From NCBI GenBank assembly GCA_022925895.1, contig JAKSYS010000544.1, positions 1-42,705 of the forward strand: a stretch of DNA of 42,705 nucleotides. The letters run 5' to 3'. Origin of the DNA: Fragilaria crotonensis. Its lineage: Eukaryota > Bacillariophyta > Fragilariophyceae > Fragilariales > Fragilariaceae. Position 1 is the stretch's first letter, and the number at the start of each line of letters is the position of its first letter. This document shows, piece by piece, positions 20,652-32,700 of the stretch. The translations under genes and the position numbers were made by a program. The notes under the pieces are model-generated. The model did no database searches and had not been told where the DNA came from. It saw only the letters and a list, made by a program, of their open reading frames with translations.

Positions 20652-21099
20652 GGTACTGTAGAACTACCTTGGACTCAGAGTACTACAGCAGCTGTGATAC
20701 TGAGAGGTTATGCACTCCGCGTCCTTGAACTCTATAACTCGGTTATCAGAACTCGGAGTACTGTTGATGCGAAACGGTTATCTTTGTCACGATCGACAAT
20801 GGCGTTCATGCATGCATACAGGGTGCCGATGTAGATCTACTCAATTTTCAGCACTTGTACAATGGAAACGGAGGAAAAGGAAAGCGGAACTTCTATTGGA
20901 GAGACCTGAGGCGGATGGCGGAATCAGTTGTGAACTGACAACTGACAGTGACCACTGACCATGCTTCTTGCGTCTACTAGAGTAGTACTTGCACTGTTGT
21001 ACTCTCTAGTAGTGAGCCTGGAAACTTGAAACCTGAACCATGAATCGTGTCCGCGGTCACCGGTCCCAAGTCCAAACCACTCCACCGCACTGCTACGGA
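20652..21099. other. Intergenic region upstream of phytochelatin synthase
   Basis: No coding signature in either strand; short open frames lack motifs. Nothing further seen. Confidence 0.5.
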
Positions 21100-22288
21100 T
21101 TACTTCTGTAGTACCTGTACTACATTTTTCGATGAGCGCATGTCTGGTCGCCAGATGGTCCCTGAGATGTGCTTTCTCAAATACTCATTTTGTAGGAGAT
21201 AACACAAAATGTTGACAATACACTCAATTCCAAGTTTATACCTCAGCTTACTGTGCTGGTCACATAATTTCCATTGCTTCCAAACATTAGTTGAGGCCAT
21301 TCATCTTACTTCCAATTCATCTGTATTTTACCAGCAGATGTGTACCATCATTTTATGACTACAATTAACAGTGACTTCAAAATCTCCCAGTGCTGGACAA
21401 TCCTCCATCAGATTTGTTTCCTCTGCATGTCCATCAGTCAACCATTGGGTTTCACCAACCCTAAGTATGTTGGTGGCAAGCATGTACTTGCATTGAAATA
21501 CCAATTACACCAAGTACAAACATGGTTTAATTACATCTCCAAACATTTATCATCTTGTTGTTGAGTGATTGGCTGACTTCAGGTGGAGGGCGGCAGAGAG
21601 AAATTGAGATAGACTGCAAGCAACCTACTTGTTCTGACGCAAAGAGGTAGGTAAGGCCATCAGTATTCACAAAAGTAGGTCACTGATGCCTTAGAGTCAT
21701 GGCTAAAGCCACCAGCATGCTGAGCCACAGGTATGTCCACATCCCACTCGAGATTAGTGTTTAGCGGGGTGGCATCCGATTCCTCTTTGTGCGACAGCAA
21801 CGGTGTCCATGTTAAGGATGGTGCGTTGCGGGTATTGGGATTGTGGCTTTCGTTGTGTGTTGGAGCGTTATGAGTTACAAATATGCCACCTATTCTCCAA
21901 GAAGGATACAGCCACTGCCTCTCGGAAAGGCCCTCTTAAAGTGCTTCCACACAAGCAACATCATTGCAACCGGTCAAGTTCATCCTGAGTTGATTTTGTA
22001 GCTGGTGCATACACAAGCTTGATGGCACTTCCAACCAGCTGCTCCCTTCCATGTTTTAGCATTCCACACTGCCAATTCTGTCTTTCTAGGACAACCAAAT
22101 GCAGTGTCAAAGCTGCGAAAGTGTTCGGGATTGTCCTTCAACATCTTGAAATGGAGGTCAATCACCTCTTGATGCATTGACTGGAGGTCATCATCAACCT
22201 TGTGCTCCAATGTGCACGGTGGACGACCGACACCAACTGTCTTCAATGCGATTGAGGTATTGTGATGCACGAGTACCGTCACCGGCAC
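21100..22288 (-). pseudogene. Decayed coding remnants, unidentified
   Basis: Short - strand segments look like protein but are broken. Examples are 21300-21100 (ASTNVWKQWKLCDQHSKLRY...), a segment near 21340-21450 (GETQWLTDGHAEETNLMEDC) and 22288-21980 (LEHKVDDDLQSMHQEVIDLH..., FDTAFGCPRKTELAVWN). I do not recognise a family. Their position downstream of the Dot1-like remnant suggests parts of the same dead element, which is inference. Confidence 0.3.
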
Positions 22289-22453
22289 AGCTTTGCACCC
22301 AGATGGCTACAGCACTTCTGACTGGGGAGCTCCCGTCCAAGTTTTGACAATCCGCCTCCCCGTTTCAGCATTGCACCCACTTGAGGACTGGTCCCAATAT
22401 GGTTGGCACAGTGCACCATGAATGTAGCTGTAGGAACTGATGCCATCACATAA

Positions 22454-23071
22454 TCATTTGTTTTGAGTCAATTTGTGATGTAAATATTCAGATGCAGATG
22501 CAAAAAGTGAGGGATGAGCTTTTGATTGCATCCTTTGTAGCTTGTTGTGCTTGGGACAATCCGACAAGGGCAACAGCAGTTCACTTGCAGATCCTTCGTT
22601 TCTTATGTTGAAGGCAACAATTGGTTGTTTGTTGTAGTAGCAGTTTGCCTCATTGCACAAGAATGAGGCAGGACCAGCAGCGGGTGTACACATAAATCAC
22701 AATGTCATTCGTAAATGTGTGAAATTTTCTTGACCTTCTGGAGAAGGGAACACACCAACTTGGTAGAAGGATACATTGTCACCAGGGAGCAATCCACGAC
22801 TTTTGCGGAGCTCATTGGCCTTTGCAAGGCACAGTGGTAACCCTTGAATTGGATGTAAGGTAATCAGTTTTGCACCTGGCTCAAGTTGGGTGAGTAAGCC
22901 TGCAACACATTTGTCAACACAAGAACAAATTTTCTTTGGCTCCAAACAAATGCTCATGATATGTTTGTAGTTGTTGCAGAACAACAAGTTTACTTTGTCT
23001 GTAAGAAATTGTCGGTTTTGAGGGTCAGCAATATTTCCCATTCTCAGGCAAACACTTCCTGCACTAGGCAT
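22454..23071 (-). pseudogene. Possible Dot1-like methyltransferase fragment
   Basis: The first frame (23071-22697) contains GNIADPQNRQFLTDKVNLLF, CNNYKH, and, further on, GLLTQLEPGAKLITLHPI. This resembles the late part of a Dot1/class-I methyltransferase fold, where a strand ending in an Asn-Asn pair is followed by a helix and a lysine-rich or leucine-rich strand. A second frame (22693-22454) gives a Cys-containing tail (FLCNEANCYYNKQPIVAFN..., LSDCPKHNK). The first Met follows an acceptor-like CCCTTTACAG, so an upstream exon may exist. The S-adenosylmethionine motif I is not visible. The identification is tentative. Confidence 0.35.
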
Positions 23072-23167
23072 CTGTAAAGGGATGACAGAGGTTAGGCACA
23101 GGTTTTATAAAGGGGAGATGACAGAAAAATGAACAAACTAGGCATCTGTAAAGGAATGACAGAGGTT
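23063..23167 (+). repeat. 31-bp direct repeat, 43-bp spacer
   Basis: ACTAGGCATCTGTAAAGG followed by (G/A)ATGACAGAGGTT occurs at 23063-23093 and 23137-23167 with one mismatch. Read on the - strand, each copy is an acceptor-like TTTACAG followed by ATGCCTAGT. Confidence 0.85.
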
Positions 23168-23481
23168 TGTATGCCAAGGGCCTTCAAAGCTGTTGTGATC
23201 AACAGCATTTGATGACAGTTCATTTGCATTCTTTTCATTGGCATCAACGTCCATGATATAAGCAAACTGTTCACTGTGAGAAACAATTGTCTTGTGCAAA
23301 AGGTTAAATCTGACTTGGTGCATTGGCAAATTTCAAATTGGCACATCAGGGTTACTGAGCAGTCTTGAATACAAATTGGCGCATTGGAGTGGCTGAGCAA
23401 GATAAGCTTTGGATTGAGAAGCCAACCCTTTCTTTCAATGACAATTTTTGCTGTTGAAGAATTGCAAATCTTGGATTTCAA

Positions 23482-24083
23482 GCTTAAGACCTTGCATTCT
23501 TTGGATCAAGAAGCGCACACCATATTTCAACTGACATTTTTGATGTTGAGCAATTGTAAAGTTTGGCCAATGTGTCTGTGGAGAATTGGCATGGCTGGCA
23601 ATAAATGGGGTTATTGTAAAATGTTTGAGATCAATAAGGTGTTATAGTAAAAATGTGACAAAGATATCTGGTGCTATTGTAATATTGAGCAATTTTTTTG
23701 TGAAATACCAAAAGGCTTTTCAGTTTATAGAGGGTCCTTAAGTGTGATAGAAAAATGAAAACTTACATGATGTTTTTGTAATTTCCCCATTAATTTGTAT
23801 CTGGTTTAGTTTGATACAGCCTCACCACAAATACTGGCACGTTGGAACTGTTACATTAATGAACCAGGTACTGTGGACTGTGGACTGTGGACGTGCACAG
23901 TGTGAATTGTGGATTCATGACAGTGTTCGTGTGGTCGGTACACAAGTACTGGCCGACGGTAGACTTAAGGTTAGTACGACCTACATCGGAACCCTGGTCA
24001 TGTCACATGTAATAAATGTTGCACTTGTAACAACTTTTTCTGAGTTACGTACGTTATAGATACATATATATAAATGACTTAGT
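23482..24083. other. AT-rich stretch without a recognisable gene
   Basis: Open frames are short and lack motifs. A short CTGTGGA triplication occurs at 23871-23891. Confidence 0.5.
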
Positions 24084-24212
24084 TTTTGTTACAGTGTCAT
24101 ATTTTCTTGTCAATCTATCATATTTTTGTTCAATGGTCATATATTTGTTACAGCGTCATATTTTGTTACAATGTCATATTTTGTTACAGTGTCATATAAA
24201 TATGTATATGAC
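24084..24212 (+). repeat. TGTTACAGTGTCATATTTT tandem-like repeats ending in a palindrome
   Basis: Three to five imperfect copies of TGTTACARYGTCATATTTT span 24087-24200. The last one runs into GTCATATA...TATATGAC (24191-24198 and 24205-24212). Such clusters occur near transposon ends, but no partner end was found. Confidence 0.6.
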
Positions 24213-24454
24213 ATCTTATTTTAGTACGTACAGTGACTTTAGGTACATGTAACGTTTAATGCTATACGTACCATTGTTGTTTTATTTTGGTACGTTTTAA
24301 AGATGTTTTGGTACATGTACCTTTTTAATTTCACCTCCCCCTTTATTGTATTCAATTTGCCCTTTTGTGGTCATCTCATACATATTTGCCTTGATGCAGT
24401 GGTATATCAGGAAATGCCAAGTACAGGATCTCGGTATGTATTGTACTATCCTTA

Positions 24455-25753
24455 TCACAGTTCAATGAACGCATTGACTATCTCTATATTCCTTTCCAAA
24501 CTTCTTTCTGAATCAGCAATACTTTGCTGCTCATTTGTATTCCCCACACCATTCACCGCCTCCTCTCCATACTTTTGTCGCCGTAGACTTAGCATCACCT
24601 CTTCCTCCGCGTCCATTGCATTCCGACTACTTCTGTCCTCAACAACAATCGAGCATAACTCATTGAATCGAATCACCCCTTCCTCGCTCCAGCCTCCATA
24701 TTCAGAACATCCGACACTGCTCCTAGTGTACTTTCCCATAATCTTCTTTCCTTTTCACCCTGAGGAAGTGGGTTGTGGTACCTTGTAATGTATTTCCCAA
24801 TGTAGTTCTCGTAGAGTAGCAATGCAAAGGCCTCATCAGACACTGTGACAATGTTCTCATTGGTGTTATCATATTTCGCCTCCGATATCCTTGATCTGTA
24901 CTTTTTCTTTGAGCCCCATGCTATCTTCCCAACCACACATTCCAGCAGTTTGCCCGTGAACCATAGGAAGGCAGGCCTCCTTCTCTTCTGGCGTTTGAGA
25001 CTGGCAAAGCTTGCAAAGCATTTCTATGGAATATGGTTCCGGTGTTACTTCATCAGGATGATTTTTTGCCTTCAGTAGGAGCATGCAAGCATCCGACGTT
25101 GCCTGCTCACAGGAGCTTCTCTTCGAGTTGAGACTTCCAAGTACACATGTCTTGTATATTCTGACAAACTTCGTTGGATCTGTTGGTTTCTCAGCATTGA
25201 TGACAACTGCCATGACTTTGTCATAGTACTCTGCGCTCGTGATGAACTTGCACTTCCGGAAGATGTGGCTCTTCACCAATGATTGTATGCGCGACTTCAC
25301 ATGCTTTTTCTGGAGTTGCTTCGCTACTCTGTAGGACAGAGCTCGCCTTCCTGCCGCGCAGAGTGTATGGTTGTTACCGTTGTTCCCGTCATCGTGAATT
25401 TCATCACCATGTTGAAACCTTTCCTGATCAACACCTTGACGCTGCTGCTGCATCAGCTGCCATGCTGCCAATAGCGCCTCTCGGGATGGAGGACTGACGC
25501 CACTGTCATCATGTAAGCGTGCTGCTGCAGTTCCCCCCGTCACCCGTCGATTGCCAAAGGAGGAGTCTAGTTCTCTTGAGTTCCTTCCACCACTTGTTGT
25601 TCGTCGGTTGTGGTTGTCGCTGCCTGAGTTTGGTGGAATGTTTGATGTGTTATTTTCATTCTCACGAGACATGATCGATTCGTCGTCACTGGAATCTGCA
25701 TCGTTGTTGTCCTCACCTTGTCCTCCTGTATGCCCGCTTACACCTCTGAACAT
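24455..25753 (-). pseudogene. Transposon-type conserved ORF, divergent partner, frameshifted
   Basis: Three - frames join into one protein. 25753-24950 gives an acidic Ser/Asn-rich N-terminus, then LQKKHVKSRIQSLVKSHIF and FVRIYKTCVLGSLNSKRSS. A shift near 24955-24975 leads into FTGKLLECVVGKIAWGSKKKY and NIVTVSDEAFALLLYENYIG. Another shift near 24680-24740 leads into FNELCSIVVEDRSSRNAMDA and LRRQKYGEEAVNGVG. The SDEAFALLLYENY block looks like a recurrent diatom transposon-encoded protein type, but I cannot name a family or function. An open frame extends upstream to 25960 inside the 139-bp array, and the Met at 25753 lies just outside it, so that start is preferred. Confidence 0.45.
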
Positions 25754-25782
25754 TCCATCCTCACACTCGTCATGTTGCCCAC

Positions 25783-26523
25783 GAATTGATTGGCTGCATC
25801 GTGGTTGCAACAACCCGGCACTTGTCAGCTTTGTTGCCGACGTTCCGTTGCATCGTTCAGTTGTCGTGAGGGGATAGGGTACCATCCTGTACGTATCCTC
25901 AATTGACAAAGCGAGGCCTTCGAATTGATTGGCTGCATCGTGGTTGCAACAACCCGGCACTTGTCAGCTTTGTTGCCGACGTTCCGTTGCATCGTTCAGT
26001 TGTCGTGAGGGATAGGGTACCATCCTGTACGTATCCTCAATTGACAAAGCAAGGCCTTCGAATTGATTGGCTGCATCGTGGTTGCAACAACCCGGCACTT
26101 GTCAGCTTTGTTGCCGACGTTCCGTTGCATCGTTCAGTTGTCGGGAGGGGATAGGGTACCATCCTGTACGTATCCTCAATTGACAAAGCGAGGCCTTCGA
26201 ATTGATTGGCTGCATCGTGGTTGCAACAACCCGGCACTTGTCAGCTTTGTTGCCGACGTTCCGTTGCATCGTTCAGTTGTCGTGAGGGGATAGGGTACCA
26301 TCCTGTACGTATCCTCAATTGACAAAGCAAGGCCTTCGAATTGATTGGCTGCATCGTGGTTGCAACAACCCGGCACTTGTCAGCTTTGTTGCCGACGTTC
26401 CGTTGCATCGTTCAGTTGTCGTGAGGGGATAGGGTACCATCCTGTACGTATCCTCAATCGACAAAGCAAGGCCTTCGAATTGATTGGCTGCATCGTGGTT
26501 GCAACAACCCGGCACTTGTCAGC
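25783..26523. repeat. 139-bp tandem array, five full units and one partial
   Basis: Units begin GAATTGATTGGCTGCATCGT at 25783, 25922, 26060, 26199, 26338 and 26477, with period 139 (138 once, one G lost). The sixth copy stops at about 26523. An isolated piece of the unit (CCGTTGCATCGTTCAGTTGT...) reappears at 26655-26708. Near-identity between units indicates recent amplification or homogenisation. The array fills the space between two divergent coding regions. Confidence 0.95.
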
Positions 26524-26765
26524 ATTCAAAGCGACAAAGAACAGGGCTTCGAATCGATTGCATCGATTTCACCAACAAGCGAGGCATTCCGATTGATAGC
26601 ATTGTGTCGACCGTCCGGCACTTGCCGACGTTTGGAGCAAAGAAGCCTTCGATCCGTTGCATCGTTCAGTTGTCGTGAGGGGATAGGGTACCATCCTGTA
26701 CGTATCCACGAACACCACGAGGCGAAACTGTAGTAGCTGTGGTGGGCCATTTGGTTGTTGCTGAC

Positions 26766-29031
26766 ATGGAGACCCACAAGAAGGGCAAGTCTGGTGTCCT
26801 GATCAGTCGGAAGGCACCTGCTTGTGGTGCAACTGATACCGAATCCGACGAGTCCCCCATTTTGGTTCGCAAGCGTAAGGTTTCGACGAATTACAGCGAT
26901 GACTCCGACGATGACGTACCCTCGAGACGGCGGCGTCGCACTACAGCAGTGGAGGTCGTCGGTGGACGTACCTTCCCGGTGAGTTGGCCCGCAAGATCAT
27001 CGCTGGGTACATGAATCCCCGAGTTGTGCCGGGAAATGCCTCTCGCGATCCCGTCCGTCACGATTACTGGTGCAGCCGGCCTCAGGCTGCTGCACTTTTG
27101 GCGAAGTGCATTCCCAGGCATTTGTCGAATGCTTTTGTTGACAGTCTTACTCGTCATCAGGCCAAGTTTGATAATGTTCTTGACGTCGGCCAATGGGGTG
27201 TATTGCCAAATGGAATCCCCCCACGGGCGAAAATCTGTCGTACCTATGTTGCGAATATTCATCTTGCATTCATTGATGTTTTTGGGAAGGACAACGTTTC
27301 TTTGGAAATGTGTGAGCATCCGAATGGCGACCACAGCAAGCGATCAGTTCAATGTCCTTACATACTTGAGATTGCTGTGCTTGACGCTGTGTTGAATCGG
27401 ACAAAGAAGACACCAAGGGTTTTGAAGTCAAAGAAGGCGACTGTCGATACTCCTGTGAAGATGAAGATTACCGATGTCGGTCTGAAGGATCTAAAGCATG
27501 ACACACGCTTTCGTGCTCTCGTTGCTGTTCTTCCAGAGGCTGGCGTATTTTATTGTCACCGTGAGCGGAGGAAGGAATACGTTGGTGTTGCGAATACGCA
27601 CGTTCCAATGGACATCAACTGGCTTCGCATTGTGAAAAACGGAAGTCGCGACAGTTGTTTTGCTTCGGGAGGCTATGTGAAACGACTGTGGGATGGTGAT
27701 GCGGGTGTGTTTGGAAGTGGAAGATTTCGTGTCGTTCTACGGCATTTGCAATTCCTGATAAATTGACTTTGCCATTGGTGCGATGGCCCAACTCCGATCG
27801 ACACTGCCTCAAGACAGTCCATCAGGTGGCTCAATGTGCGGATGAAGATTCACCACGTCTGCCTCCTGACTTTATTGATAACGTTGATCGTTCCGGGGAC
27901 GGAGTTGAGGTACTCCGCAGAGAGTACCTTGACAAGTATGTGAATTCGTCGACGGCGAAGAGGAATTGTCGCCATTATGTGGCAAGATATCTCTACAAGA
28001 ACATTGATCCAAATTCCGTTTGGGTCATCGATCCAAAGTTGACGGAGCCACGGATGTCAATGTGTCGGTGCACATTCGGCACCCCAATGGCGGGGACAAG
28101 GTAGCCCTTGTGAGGATTCTTTGGTCCAAATCCGATACCTTCCCATGCTGTACCAGATTGTGAACGTTTGCTGGGCATGATCCGTGATCATGCTTCAAGT
28201 ATCGGTTCATCACTGAAGAAGGGTGCTGTGGTGCGCTCGAGTTGTGGCGACTGGGGAAAGATGCATGCCATTGGGTCACGTGTTCACTTGAACAAACGTC
28301 GGCGAATTCAGTTTGTTACATCATCAGGTCCTACTGAACAGCGGAAATTGCGCCGGGCGGTCAGGGCAGCTGCTCAACTGCTTGGGGTGACAATTCCAGC
28401 CGTCCTTCGTGTAATGCAGGATGTTGAGGATGATTCCGACATCCTTCCCCAGCATGGAATGGCAGGTGATGGTGAATATGGCAGGGTATCGCACTCCATG
28501 GATGTCAGTGATAAACTGGTGAATGCTTCGCACTACGACGCCAACGATGGATCACAGGGTGCCAGCATCTTCACGGAAGACAGGCCTGGTTCCACCAAGG
28601 ACTGGTATTTTGTTCTGCCGAATGTCTTTGGAAGAAAAAATGGAGAGGGTAAAACCTACAATGGTATGGCGATTCGTCTGACCCATGGTGTGCTTGTAAG
28701 CTGGGATGGCAGGCTCATCAGGCACTGCACGGCAAAGATGGATTGTGCACGTGAGTGTCATGTCTACGGAACCTTCTTTGCTGCCAAGTCGAAGATTGTT
28801 ACTTTTGGGATGGATCGCAAAATCAGAAGACACCTACGCCGGGAGCTCCTAGAGGAACAGAATGGGAAGGCTTCATTGTCTGCTGCCACTGTTGATGATG
28901 TTGTTCCTGACGACGGGTATGTTCCCATTTTTCAGCATTCTGATGACAGCAGTGGCGGTGAATCAGGTGATGATAGTGATTGTAGTGTGGATGAGGAATT
29001 GCGGAGACATTGTTGGCAAGCGCATCATTGA
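26766..29031 (+). pseudogene. Transposon ORF with 2OG-oxygenase-like motif, frameshifted
   Basis: Coding-like segments in successive forward frames (26766-26975, 26984-27735, 27740-28104, 28105-29031) read as one protein of roughly 750 residues. It opens with an acidic/basic stretch (TESDESPILVRKRK, SRRRRRTT). Two segments with HPNGGD/HPNGDHS motifs follow. The last segment has NASHYDANDGSQG (HxD at about 28531), DWYFVLPNVFG, YNGMAIRLTHGVLVSWDG and RLIRHC, a plausible distal His and Arg, as in Fe(II)/2-oxoglutarate dioxygenases. It ends in an acidic tail (DDSSGGESGDDSDCS). At least four shifts occur; one at about 26975 sits in a C run (TTCCCGG would need one more C). The ATG at 26766 lies just after the repeat array. 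Confidence 0.5.
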
Positions 29032-29299
29032 CACGGGACTCTGGGAAGAATCACTCCCCAGGCAAACGTTGCAGTGGCGTCTCATTTTGCGAAACAGAAT
29101 GAGACGATAGCTATGGATGTTACTTCGAAATCGTGGAACTCCGCATTCCTAGGAAGGTTTCAAAATCAGCGCAGCCATCATTGATAGTTGCTGAAGAACC
29201 CTGCACCATTCCAAGGACTGTTACAACACTGAAGCCCGCACCGGCACCGAATTTTGCCATTCCTGTTGTTGACAGACAGCAACCAAGATACGACGGGCG

Positions 29300-29645
29300 T
29301 CGACAAGAACAGAATGTTAGGCGTCCTTGGTCGTTTTTTCATCAGGAGGAGGATAGTAGGCATCATCAACAAGAGGAGGCGACATCAAGAGGGGCGTTGT
29401 CACGGGTGGAGAGACGTCATCATGATGGGCGTCGACGAGAGGAGAGGTGTCGTCAGGAGGAGGATAGGCGTCGTAGTCAGGGAGATGAGGAGAGGCAATG
29501 TCATCATGATGGACGTCGACGAGAAGAGGATGGGCGTCGTCGTCAAGAAGAGGAGAGGTGTTATCTGGAATGGCGTCGCCTCAGAGAAGCGACGCGTTGT
29601 CAAGAAGAAGAGAAGTGTCGTCAAGAACGGCGTCTCCATGCATGA
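29300..29645 (+). repeat. Imperfect purine-rich repeats (GTCGACGAGAGGAGAGG type)
   Basis: Degenerate units around CATCATGATGGGCGTCGACG and GAGGAGAGGTGTCGTCAGG recur about every 60-90 bp. Two forward frames stay open and encode Arg/Glu-rich low-complexity sequence; I do not support a gene here. Confidence 0.6.
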
Positions 29646-29799
29646 AGAGGAAATGCCTCGCCAGGTGGGGGCCTTCGTCGCTGGTGGCAGGGTGACGATT
29701 CCACCTACCGTAGTTCTGAAAGTGAAAACTACACGGCCTCCCCCACATTTCGGGAGTCCTACTACTACGGCGATAAATGAAACGAAGTTGTTGATTTGC

Positions 29800-32700
29800 C
29801 TACTTCTTCCTTCCCTTTTTGTTCCTGGTTGTGTGCGATTGGACTACTTTCAGACTTCGCTTTTGCCGCTCTTTATGGGCGGTTGATGGACTTGAACTCG
29901 TTCCACATACGACTTCGTCGCCATCGCCCTTTTCTTCATAACCACTGTCATCGGACTCATACCCACGAGGTCCCTTGACTTTGTGTTCCTGGAACATGAT
30001 GAATGATTCCCATATCTGCGCCCAGTCGCACTGGCGGATTGATAAGAAAATGTAGTCGACGTTGGGAATTGATGGTACACCAACATTTGGAGGGGTATCC
30101 CCAAAGGCATCGGGGATTGCAACAGTTGGTCCGACAATGGAATCCGTATGAACTAGGTACAGGATTGGCTTGTTGCTGTTTGGAATCAGGGATAAACGGA
30201 CCTTGCGAAAGACTGAGAAGTCAAAATCAGCCTTATCCTGGTCCTCGTCAGGAACATGGGGGGTAGTAACGGCATTGTAGGATTCAATGACGGCATAGAA
30301 TCCAGGTTTCACAAAATGGCCACCTTGTTTGGAGTGAGGGAAGTCGATGGTGGAACGTGGCTTGACATTGTGCAAGTCAAGGAAGGTGTGGATGCGGCTT
30401 GTATACAATGTTGTATTGCCACTGCTGTCTTTCCACCTTACAATAACGTGATCGAACCATGGCTTACCATTGTAGTTTGGATGTGCACGGTAGATTTGAC
30501 CTCCGGATTTGGGATGATACTCGGTGTGACAGTGCAACACTTGGGAATCGACGTGCGGGAGACAGTGGGCAGCAAGTGTCTCAAGAACATGAGTGTTGAG
30601 AGGAAACGCATCACTGACGCTATCACGGGATTTCTTACTTGAACGATGACGATGACAACAGGTGTTGCCATTGTCATGCTTGTAAATGATAAAACGTTTC
30701 CCCTTGAGCTTTGCGGTACCTGTGTTTTCTGATGAGGAATTTGTGCTGCCTGTGGTTTCTGCAATTGCTGTGGAAGCTCGATGAATAGCATGATTCTCCA
30801 CATAGCGCATGGCAGCCTGCACCGTGAATGTCTCCGATCGCTTCTGCGTGTTTCGTGTTGTGTCTTTGCAAATGCTTATGTGGCCGGACTCGGCATAGGA
30901 GCTATTCATGACCTCGGGGACTCCAAAGTTTAGGATGTCATCTTGAATGTGGAGAACAAGATGGGTCTTGATGGTGTTACTGTACATCTTGCCGGAAAGA
31001 CGAGGGGCGACGAAGTGAAGATAACGCATCAAGTGCGAAGTGGCGTACACTGACTTTACAACAGAGGAACGTCGAATCTCGGGTTGCTTCAACCATGAAT
31101 GCCACTCCAGCAACGAACTGAGCAAGGTCTTCCAATCGTCGACAAAACCTGGGTTGGACAGTGTTTTGTCCTTCTCTCTGTTTTGCTGATGCACGAGAGA
31201 GACGAAATATCTCCTGAAACGAGAAGTGTAAAATGAGATGAGCATGACAAACAAGCACCCGGCATATTCGTGACCGGGTATGTTTGCGGTGCTGGAGAAG
31301 CCTTTCTTTGTGGTTGTTGATGGGACATCACGATCGCTATGTCGTCCCAGACATTGGTTGATGTCCATCAGAAGGGTGTCGTACTGATGGGCTTTGTCAC
31401 TATCCTTGCCGATTTGAATGAAGAAAGAATCAACAACATTCTTGAACCAACCGATCAGAATTAAGTGTAGGATTTCTCCTGGACATGCACCAAATATACC
31501 GCGATCATTGTGGAGACCGAATCGCACATTATCAAATGCATTCTTCAGATACTGTTGAGACATTGCCTTAAGTGCGGAATGTTCTGCTCCCGAACCAGCT
31601 TGTTGATGATGCGGGGTTTGCGGTGGGGAAATTGCGGGCCTTCGAATATCCAGATAACAAGGTTGGGCATTCGCATGTTCGACAGAGCTGTGCAACTCCG
31701 GCAGTGCGAGACTTGAAGTGTCCACAGAGGCCATCGTGACCTTCGGTGTCTCCAATTATGAATGGTATGTAAGGATGAAGGACAACTGGGAAAGATTTTC
31801 CACGGAAACTCAGGTTCCATTTCAAGCCTGTGCGCTGGAGATCAAGATATCCAGATTCGCGAAGTATACAGTCGATCTGCATATGGTACTCATTCAGACG
31901 CCATGCAGCATCCGACACGTCTTTTGTTGCATAATTTCTGGGAAGTGGTTCGGTACCTGTGGGCTGGGGCGATCACTTGACGCAGAGTTCCGATGGTGAA
32001 TTGGGGAAGTGTTAATGAAACCAAGGACACGCATTGCAAGCGGTGTTTTTCGCACATCATGCTTCATCAATCCATATGACACAACAATGGGTTCAAGCGA
32101 CAAACGTCCACCACCACCAATGTCACAGGTAGTCTTGTCAATTGCTAAGATGCACGGGAGGAGCATATCTTCTTCGTTCTTGATTAATTGATCATATGTT
32201 CTCGAATATGACAAACCAGTGTTTATATCAGAAATCACTGCAGTCTTGGGCTTTGCAAAGGGATTGCAATTTGGATCGTTGTCGTCATTGAAAATGTAGT
32301 GCTGATCTTGATTGAGATCGGGACAGGAAAGAAAAGAACCGAATATTGAGTGTGCACTGAAGTATACAACTTCCACGAAACACTTAGAATAGGGAAGATA
32401 CAACTCCTTCACATGTGGCTTGAGGGAGTCACAATCCCCACGAACTTTGAGCTTATCGATGACCGTCTTTCGGGAGCTTATTGGTACATCACGAAATACA
32501 TGTCCTTGTGAACAAGACCTAGACGCCCACTTCATTATCTCATCATATGCTATCATTGGGGCGCGAAGTCTCTTGAGAGTTTGCAGGAGGTCGACCTGAA
32601 CCTTCTCCTCCACTGAAAACAATGAAAGAGATAGCCCATCGTTGAGCGATTCAGAGTGAACAACAAATGCATCAAGAATCGAGGTGTCTGGAACAGCATC

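Noticed and set aside
26037..26515. Repeated 66-residue ORFs (GLALSIEDTYRMVPYPL...) on the - strand
   Set aside because: They are translations of the 139-bp repeat unit and recur with its period; no independent sign of coding.
29133..29645. A 170-residue Arg/Glu-rich forward ORF
   Set aside because: The sequence is a degenerate purine-rich repeat open in more than one frame, with no motif.
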